Assembly: GCF_030077735.1 (NCBI RefSeq)
Contig: NZ_JASJEU010000001.1
Coordinates: forward strand, 1-53,912
DNA length: 53,912 bases
Origin: Gordonibacter faecis
Lineage (GTDB): Bacteria > Actinomycetota > Coriobacteriia > Coriobacteriales > Eggerthellaceae
Direction of reading: 5' to 3'
The notes below the pieces were generated by a model that ran no database searches, was not told the origin of the DNA, and was given only the letters and a program-made list of their open reading frames with translations. The position numbers and the translations under genes were made by a program. Shown piece after piece: positions 48,399 to 53,912 of the stretch (its first letter is position 1; each line of letters starts with the position of its first letter).

Positions 48399-49973
48399 TC
48401 AAAGCCCCAGCTGACGCAGCATCGACTCCGCCTTGTCGATAGCGGCCTTCTTCTCGCTCTCGAAGCGCTTGAGGTCGTCGCGCACGGCCTCAAGGTCCAC
48501 AGGTTTCTCTTCCTCGAACGTATCCACGTAACGTGGGATGTTGAGGTTCCAGCCGTTCGCCTCGATTTCCGCCATGTCCGCCACATGGGCGAACTTGGCC
48601 ACGTCCTCGCGCTTCACGTAGGCGTCGACAATCTTCTGGATGTGCTCGTCCTCCAGCGTGTTCTGGTTCTTGCCCGGCTTGAACTCCTTGCTCGCGTCGA
48701 TGAACAGCACGTTGCCGCTGTTGCCGTTACGCTTCGTCTTCAGCACCAGCAGGCACACCGGAATGGACGTGCCGTGGAACAGGTTCGGGGCGAGGCCGAT
48801 GACGGCATCGAGGCGGTTCAGGTCCCTCACGATGTACTTGCGGATGACCTCCTCGGCACCGCCGCGGAACAGCACGCCATGGGGCAGCAGCACCGCAACG
48901 CGCCCGTCATCGTCGTCCATGTGGTAAATCATGTGCTCCACGAACGCGTAGTCGGCATGGGACTTCGGCGGCAGCTTGCCCGCGCCCGAATACCTCGGGT
49001 CGTCCAGCAGCGCCGGGTTCGCGTCGTACTTCAGCGAGTAGGGCGGGTTGCACACCTGAACGGTCATCTTCACGTCGCCGTACTTGTCCTCGCGCAGCGT
49101 GTCGCCCTTGTAGATGTCGAAGTTCTGATAATCAACGCCGTGCATCAGCATGTTCATGCGGGCGAGGTTGTACGTGGTGGCGTTGTTCTCCTGCCCGTAG
49201 AAGTGACCGACGCGCCCGGTCGTGAGGTGCTTCTGCACCTCCAGAAGCATGGACGCCGAGCCGCAGGTGCAGTCGCCCACCGTCTTCGCCTCGTCCAGAC
49301 CGACGGTCGCCAGCGTCGCCACCAGCTTCGACGGTCCCGTGGGCGTGAAGAACTCGCCGCTCTTCTTACCCGCGTCCGATGCGAACAGGCCGATGAGAAT
49401 CATGTACGCCGTGCCCAGCACGTCGAACTGCGAATCCGACAGGCTGAAGTCAATCTCGCTGATTTTCACGATGACCTTCGCGATGAGCGCTGTCCTCTCG
49501 GCAACGGTATCGCCCAAATCCGGGTCCTGCAGCTTCATGTCATTGAACAGACCGCTGAACGCAGCCTCGGACGCCCGCCCCATAGTGGAGCCGGTCAGCT
49601 CGTTCACCGCGCGCTCGTAGTCCTCGACGCTGAATCTGTCCGCATCGTCCTTCGGGCGGACAATCTTGCGCACGAGTTCCCGGAACAGGTTCTCGGGCTT
49701 GATGATGTAACCCAAGTGCTCGATGGACCACTGCTCGACAATCGGGCGGTAGTCCGCATCGGAGAACGCCTGCTCGTAGGTCAGCCCGTCCTCCTTCAGA
49801 ATCTCCTGCATGTACTCCTCGGTGCGCTCCGACAGGTAGCTGTAGAAAATAGTCCCGAGGATGTAGTTCCTGAACTTCGTGGAATCCATGTTCCCGCGCA
49901 GGTCGTTCGCGATGGCCCAGAGCTTCTGGGAAAGCTCGTTCGCCTGCGCCTGGTATTTTGCAGAGTCAATCAT
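48399..49973 (-). CDS. hsdM: Type I restriction-modification DNA methyltransferase HsdM
   Basis: 524 aa. N-terminal HsdM helical domain (ANELSQKLWAIANDLRGNMDSTKFRNYILG), then an N6-adenine methyltransferase: AdoMet motif I region VGDCTCGSASMLLEV (~230-245) and catalytic NPPY in VCNPPYSLKYD (~307-311). KSGEFFTPTGPSKLVATL and NLFHGTSIPVCLLVLK are typical. It methylates the recognition site chosen by HsdS and protects host DNA. ATG at 49973, 4 nt after hsdR. Ends in TGA. The cysteine-rich DCTCGSAS variant of motif I is characteristic of a type I subgroup rather than damage. Confidence 0.94.
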   Translation of the reverse strand: MIDSAKYQAQANELSQKLWAIANDLRGNMDSTKFRNYILGTIFYSYLSERTEEYMQEILKEDGLTYEQAFSDADYRPIVEQWSIEHLGYIIKPENLFRELVRKIVRPKDDADRFSVEDYERAVNELTGSTMGRASEAAFSGLFNDMKLQDPDLGDTVAERTALIAKVIVKISEIDFSLSDSQFDVLGTAYMILIGLFASDAGKKSGEFFTPTGPSKLVATLATVGLDEAKTVGDCTCGSASMLLEVQKHLTTGRVGHFYGQENNATTYNLARMNMLMHGVDYQNFDIYKGDTLREDKYGDVKMTVQVCNPPYSLKYDANPALLDDPRYSGAGKLPPKSHADYAFVEHMIYHMDDDDGRVAVLLPHGVLFRGGAEEVIRKYIVRDLNRLDAVIGLAPNLFHGTSIPVCLLVLKTKRNGNSGNVLFIDASKEFKPGKNQNTLEDEHIQKIVDAYVKREDVAKFAHVADMAEIEANGWNLNIPRYVDTFEEEKPVDLEAVRDDLKRFESEKKAAIDKAESMLRQLGL

Positions 49974-49977
49974 GCTC

Positions 49978-52890
49978 TCACTCTCCTTCTGCCTTGTAGC
50001 GGCTATATGTGTTCACGACGAACTCCTTGATGGCGCCCGTCATCTTCGTAATCTTCAGAAGGCCCATGCGGTACGCGGCCAGCCTCCTGCGGATGGCCTC
50101 CTCAGAAATGCTCCCGCCGAAGGTGTACTCCGAGAAGACCTCCAGCACGTCCTTCGCGTCAAGCCCGTTGTCATAAGCGAAGGACTCAATCTCAGCCTGC
50201 AGGCTCTCGCGCTCGAACTGCTCGTATGCCTGCTGGATGTCCGCGTCGTCCGGCAACTCGTAGAAGCGCGTGCGGATGAACGCCTCCATGATGTCCTTCT
50301 TCGCACGGAGCGCGTCGTTGTCCGAGCGCTCAATCTCACGCATCACCAAGTCGATGTCCCGCGCGCGCTCCTCGTCGGACTTCTCGGCGTCGTGGGCCGA
50401 CTTCAGCAGACTCAGGATGTACATCACGTTGATGCGGTCCGTCCGCACCAGCTCCACGTCGAAATCGACGTCGACGGGCACGGGAACCTTCGGGTCCCTC
50501 TTCTTCGCCTCGTCGTGGTAGTAGAGGTACCAGCTCTTGTATCCCTCGTACTCTTCCTCGTCCAGCACGACGGACAAATCGGCCCAGTCGAACTTGCCGA
50601 AGGTCTTCAGCGTCGCCAGCGTACCGGACAGCGAGCGGAACGCCACGACGAACTGACGGATGTCGCCCTCGCTCTGGAGCTGCCCCGCATCGTCGACGGT
50701 TTGAGCCGCCTTGCGCAGCACGGGCACCTGGTTCACCCACTTGTTCACGTAATACTCGTAGCTCTCCAGCAGGTACTCGTTCGGGTCCCCGTCGCCGGAG
50801 AACAGCCGCAGCGCATCGTCCTGCGCCCGCTTGATGTCGCGGTACGACACAATCTGCCCGAACTGCTTCGTCACCTTGTCCACGCGGTTCGTTCGACTGT
50901 ACGCCTGCACCAGCGTGTGCCAGATGAGGTTCTTGTCCAGATACAGCGTGTTCAGAGGCTTGGCGTCGAACCCGGTGAGCATCATGTTGACCACCAGCAG
51001 GATGTCCACCTGTGGAAGGTCCTTCTGCTTCATGCGCCGCGTGATGTCCTTGCGGTACGCATCGAAGGAATCCGGCGCGAAGGACGTGCCGAACATTGCG
51101 TTGTAGTCGTCCATGCAGCGGCCAAGAAGCTCCTGGGAGTGCTCGTCGCCGCCCTCGTCCATGTCCTCGTTGGCCTGGTACGTGAATATGGCGGCCACGC
51201 GGTAGCGCTCGCTCTCCGGTCGCGCTTCGTTCAGCGCCTTGAACGCGTCGTAATACTTCCCGAGCGTCTTGATGGAATCGACCGCGAACAGCGCGGTGTA
51301 GATGTCCTTTCCCTGCGGATGGACATGCTGCTCATGGTGCTCGAAGATGTCCTCCGCGATGACGCGGATGCGCTCGTCGTCGTGATACAGGGCGTCCAAA
51401 TCGAGGTTGTGGCGGCGGCAGTAATCCGGGTCGCCCAGGCGCTCGGGGTCGATGCCGTTCGCGGCGACCTGCTTCGCAAAAATCGTCCGCTGGTACTCGA
51501 CGGAGAACCGCAGGACGTTGCCGTCCGCTATGGCGTCCTTAATCATGTAGCGGTGCAGGCAGGCATCCAGCTTCGAGCCGGCATAGAACACGTCGGCGGT
51601 CGTCCTGCCGTCCTTGCCCTTGTTCGCCTCGAAGATGGGCGTGCCGGTGAAGCCGATGTAGTTCGCGTTGCGGAAATGCCGCTGGATGTCGCCGTGCATC
51701 TTGCCGAACTGGCTGCGGTGGCACTCGTCGATGATGAACACGACCTTCTTGTCGCGGTACGAATCCATCAACGCCTCGTAGCGCTTGCTCTTGACCGCGT
51801 TCGCCATCTTCTGGATGGTCGTCACGATGAACTTGCGGTCCGCCTGCTTCAGCTGCTTCACCAGCACGGCGGTCGAGTCCGAGCCGTCCACGCAATCCTT
51901 CTCGAACGAGTTGTACTCGTCCACGGTCTGGTCGTCGAGGTCCTTGCGGTCAATCAGGAAGATGACCTTGTCGACCCTCGGCTCATCGCGCAGAAGCTGC
52001 GCCAGCTTGAAGGACGTGAGCGTCTTGCCCGAACCAGTGCATGCGAAGACGTACCCGTTCTGGTTCGACTCCAGCACGCGCCGCTTCGCCGCCTTCACGG
52101 CGAAAATCTGGTACGGCCGCATGACCATCAGCACCGGCTCGGTGGTCTTGATGACCATGTACTTGTCCAGCATCTCGGTGATGGTCGAGCGCCGCAGGAA
52201 CTCGGCAGTGAACTCGTCCAGCTTGTTGATGCGCTTGTTGTTCTCGTCCGTCCAGAAGAACACCAGGCTCTTCAGAATCGGATTGTAGACGCCGCCGTCC
52301 ATCTCGTTCTCGTTGCAGAAATACTTCGTCTGCACCGAATTCGACACGACGAACAGCTGCAAATAGCGGAACAACCCCTTGAACGAGAACTTGCGGTAGC
52401 GGTTAATCTGGTTTATCGCCTCGTTTATCTCCACGCCGGGGCGCTTCAGCTCAATCTGGACCAGCGGAAGGCCGTTGATGAGAATCGTCACATCGTAACG
52501 GTTCTTGTACGAAACGTCGTCCTTGTGGTCCTTGTCCATCGTGACCTGGTGCGTCACCTGGTAGATGTTGCGGTCGGTATCGGAGCTGAAGAAATCCAGA
52601 TACACGGTCCGACCGTTATCCAGCGTCAGGACGTACTTGTCGCGCAGAATCTTCGCGGACTCGTAGACGCTGTGGTTGTCCACATGAATCATCACGCGGC
52701 CGAACTCTGCGTCCGAGAAGGCGGCTTCCCCCTTCGCCTCAACCAGCTTGGGCGCATTGAACGCCGCGAGCTGCTTGCGGAAATTCGCCACAACGTCGTC
52801 GTAGTTCGACATATCGACGAACTCATAGCCAATGCTCTCAAGCCTGTCTATGAACAGGTTCTCGACATCGTATTCTGATATATGAGCCAT
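49978..52890 (-). CDS. hsdR: Type I restriction enzyme motor/nuclease subunit HsdR
   Basis: 970 aa, EcoR124-like length. N-terminal PD-(D/E)xK nuclease with the D...ExK core YDVTILINGLPLVQIELKRPG in two pieces around ~residues 133-153 (Asp, Glu-Leu-Lys). SF2 translocase: Walker A TGSGKT (~285), VVFIIDECHRSQFG (DECH, ~385), FTGTP, SRTNRVDK. The C-terminal helical domain ends in KAEGE. It pumps DNA and cuts unmodified DNA at a distance. ATG at 52890 with GGGAGGTG 7-8 nt upstream. All motifs intact, so restriction is probably active. It is the second gene of an operon led by the RHH protein, followed by hsdM. Confidence 0.95.
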   Translation of the reverse strand: MAHISEYDVENLFIDRLESIGYEFVDMSNYDDVVANFRKQLAAFNAPKLVEAKGEAAFSDAEFGRVMIHVDNHSVYESAKILRDKYVLTLDNGRTVYLDFFSSDTDRNIYQVTHQVTMDKDHKDDVSYKNRYDVTILINGLPLVQIELKRPGVEINEAINQINRYRKFSFKGLFRYLQLFVVSNSVQTKYFCNENEMDGGVYNPILKSLVFFWTDENNKRINKLDEFTAEFLRRSTITEMLDKYMVIKTTEPVLMVMRPYQIFAVKAAKRRVLESNQNGYVFACTGSGKTLTSFKLAQLLRDEPRVDKVIFLIDRKDLDDQTVDEYNSFEKDCVDGSDSTAVLVKQLKQADRKFIVTTIQKMANAVKSKRYEALMDSYRDKKVVFIIDECHRSQFGKMHGDIQRHFRNANYIGFTGTPIFEANKGKDGRTTADVFYAGSKLDACLHRYMIKDAIADGNVLRFSVEYQRTIFAKQVAANGIDPERLGDPDYCRRHNLDLDALYHDDERIRVIAEDIFEHHEQHVHPQGKDIYTALFAVDSIKTLGKYYDAFKALNEARPESERYRVAAIFTYQANEDMDEGGDEHSQELLGRCMDDYNAMFGTSFAPDSFDAYRKDITRRMKQKDLPQVDILLVVNMMLTGFDAKPLNTLYLDKNLIWHTLVQAYSRTNRVDKVTKQFGQIVSYRDIKRAQDDALRLFSGDGDPNEYLLESYEYYVNKWVNQVPVLRKAAQTVDDAGQLQSEGDIRQFVVAFRSLSGTLATLKTFGKFDWADLSVVLDEEEYEGYKSWYLYYHDEAKKRDPKVPVPVDVDFDVELVRTDRINVMYILSLLKSAHDAEKSDEERARDIDLVMREIERSDNDALRAKKDIMEAFIRTRFYELPDDADIQQAYEQFERESLQAEIESFAYDNGLDAKDVLEVFSEYTFGGSISEEAIRRRLAAYRMGLLKITKMTGAIKEFVVNTYSRYKAEGE

Positions 52891-52905
52891 AGGCCGCCAC
52901 CTCCC

Positions 52906-53136
52906 TTACTTGTCTTCTCTGTGCTCCGCGACCCACTCGTGGATAATCGCGGCAATCGTCGTCTCGCGCTCCGCTGCCATCATCTTCAGCGCCTTCTTGT
53001 CGCTCACCGTGAGCGACAGCGAGAGCGTGGTGCGCTTCTCGTCCTCGGCGGGCGCAGCGTCCGCCGAAACCGTCTGCTCTATCTTCTTCTGCTCGGCCTC
53101 GCGGTCGGCAGCATACTTCTCGAACATGTTCGCCAT
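52906..53136 (-). CDS. Small ribbon-helix-helix protein
   Basis: 76 aa. ATG at 53136 with AAAGGAGG 7 nt upstream. Residues ~35-72 read as a CopG/MetJ-type ribbon-helix-helix: TTLSLSLTVSDKKALKMMAA (strand and helix 1) then ETTIAAIIHEWVAEH (helix 2). The first ~34 residues are charged and flexible, as in ParG or plasmid omega-type repressors that contact ParA. Located 15 nt before hsdR and downstream of a consensus promoter with a TTGTACAA dyad, it could repress its own operon (and so time restriction after element transfer) and act as the DNA-binding partner of the ParA-like ATPase next door. Both roles are inferred. Confidence 0.75.
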   Translation of the reverse strand: MANMFEKYAADREAEQKKIEQTVSADAAPAEDEKRTTLSLSLTVSDKKALKMMAAERETTIAAIIHEWVAEHREDK

Positions 53137-53160
53137 AGCTCGACCTCCTTTAATCATTTA

Positions 53161-53201
53161 CGTATTTGTACAATTATACACCTTGTGCCTCGATTTGTCC
53201 A
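53161..53201 (-). promoter_or_regulatory. Promoter and operator of the RHH-hsdR-hsdM-hsdS operon
   Basis: On the minus strand TGGACA (53201-53196), a 17-bp spacer and TATAAT (53178-53173), near consensus. TTGTACAA (53166-53173) overlaps the -10 end and is part of AATTGTACAAATACG, the motif shared with the recombinase and parA promoters. A protein bound here would block the operon. Confidence 0.75.
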
Positions 53202-53226
53202 TACGGAACACGGCTCTGACCTGCGG

Positions 53227-53784
53227 TTATTCTCTCGGGAACCCCGCAGCCTCGCGCACCGTGTCCACCATGGCACGCGTCGCCCTCGCGGCCTTGCCCC
53301 TGCGGTCGAACTCGACTACGGACACGCCTGCAGCGCCCGCCTGCACGAACGCCTCGGACTGTGGAAGCGTGACCACCGTCTGGTCGCCCGCAAGCCCCTC
53401 GAACCACTCCATGAAGTCGCGGGACGCCTTGAAGCGGTTCCACCCGTTCATCACGTAGACAATCTTCGCCCGGCTGTGCTTGAACACCGCCTTGCGCATG
53501 CGCATCAGCGGCTCGATGTCCCTCGACGTGGTGCGGGTGGGGATGACCACCACGTCCGCCTCCCTCAGCCATTCCGACAGCGCCTCCTGGAGCGCCCCCG
53601 GCGTGTCCACCACGGCGACCTCGGCACCGTCCGCCTCTTGGGTGCGGTGCAGGGTGCCGCCCTGGGCGTCCAGGTCGTAGAAGCTCACGGGGATGCCGGA
53701 GCGCTCGAAGGAGAATGCTATCTCGTCGGCGACCAGGGACTTGCCCACGCCGCCCTTCTGGTTGCATACCAGAATCGTCTTCAT
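53227..53784 (-). CDS. ParA-family partition ATPase
   Basis: 185 aa, short form. Deviant Walker A KGGVGKS (residues 10-16, CNQKGGVGKSLVADEIAF), DLDAQGGT (~39-46), VAVVDTPG (Walker B, ~58-65). ATG at 53784 with GCGAGGTGAGC. Small ParA proteins without an HTH domain usually work with an RHH partner, which the next gene may provide. Such pairs segregate plasmids and some integrative elements; in an integrated element they would act in the excised circle. Lies 90 nt upstream of the RHH gene with its own promoter, in the same direction. The gene to the right is outside the window. Confidence 0.85.
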   Translation of the reverse strand: MKTILVCNQKGGVGKSLVADEIAFSFERSGIPVSFYDLDAQGGTLHRTQEADGAEVAVVDTPGALQEALSEWLREADVVVIPTRTTSRDIEPLMRMRKAVFKHSRAKIVYVMNGWNRFKASRDFMEWFEGLAGDQTVVTLPQSEAFVQAGAAGVSVVEFDRRGKAARATRAMVDTVREAAGFPRE

Positions 53785-53811
53785 ATCGCTCACCTCGCTA
53801 TACATTTAATC

Positions 53812-53861
53812 AATTATGCAATTCCACATTTAATTATAAGCCCGAGAAAAGGGCAGTTCAA
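53812..53861 (-). promoter_or_regulatory. Promoter and shared operator of parA
   Basis: Minus strand: TTGAAC (53861-53856), 17-bp spacer, TATAAT (53838-53833). The plus-strand bases AATTATGCAATTCCAC then ATTTAATTATAA (53812-53839) match the recombinase site at 46505-46532 in 23 of 28 positions. A small dyad GGCAGTT-C-AACTGCC (53852-53866) overlaps the -35. Confidence 0.6.
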
Positions 53862-53912
53862 CTGCCACTTTCTGGGCTTTAGCTGGGCTTTTCGTGGTCT
53901 CGAAACGGGCTT

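Noticed and set aside
1..53912. CRISPR array, tRNA or rRNA genes
   Set aside because: No regularly spaced direct repeats and no tRNA or rRNA sequence could be recognised on either strand.

Overview
The window is high-GC DNA whose genes look actinobacterial: an RF2 without the programmed frameshift, a split transketolase, and FtsEX next to SecA and RF2. BspA-type leucine-rich-repeat surface proteins with a DUF6273-like tail, a BTAD-type regulator, and a Firmicutes-like FabT/FabK fatty-acid cluster point to a host-associated member of the Coriobacteriia. That placement is inference from gene content; no rRNA or tRNA gene is visible.

Layout. 1-3.5 kb: two exported surface proteins, the first cut by the window start. 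3.5-5.9 kb (minus): a P1-family (S58) peptidase and a CLC-family transporter in one operon. 6.0-8.6 kb: a large NTPase-BTAD regulator. 8.8-20.5 kb: a housekeeping run of secA, prfB, split transketolase, ftsE, ftsX, a PDZ/S41 protein that has lost its catalytic serine, and rnr. 20.0-28.5 kb: a type II fatty-acid synthesis cluster (fabT-like regulator, acpP, fabK, fabD, fabG, fabF, fabZ, accD-accA fusion) with a perfect FabT-type operator before acpP; fabH, accB and accC are absent. 28.5-44.8 kb: SNF2 helicase, NUDIX hydrolase, SLH/degenerate metallo-beta-lactamase protein, adenine deaminase, DUF523-GNAT fusion, two small nucleases, an OtsA-OtsB fusion for trehalose, an M42 peptidase, smpB and a very acidic protein. 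44.8-53.9 kb (minus): an integrated element with a large serine recombinase, a type I restriction system (hsdR, hsdM, hsdS) and, between hsdM and hsdS, a protein with the R / S-x-S / E-x-E signature of an ADP-ribosyltransferase; a ribbon-helix-helix protein and a ParA ATPase lie upstream, and three promoters share one operator-like motif.

The signals most worth attention are these. (1) A family of palindromic elements is inserted in frame, and in the same reading frame, twice in rnr and once in fabD, with a fourth copy between fabF and fabZ; inner and outer stems covary between copies. (2) A putative ADP-ribosyltransferase is translationally coupled to hsdS inside a type I restriction operon. 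(3) RF2 carries Ser-Pro-Thr instead of Ser-Pro-Phe in its stop-codon recognition loop, in a genome section that avoids TGA stops despite high GC. (4) The S41 protein beside ftsEX appears catalytically dead. (5) A biotin-carboxylase-like N-terminal domain is fused to AccD-AccA.
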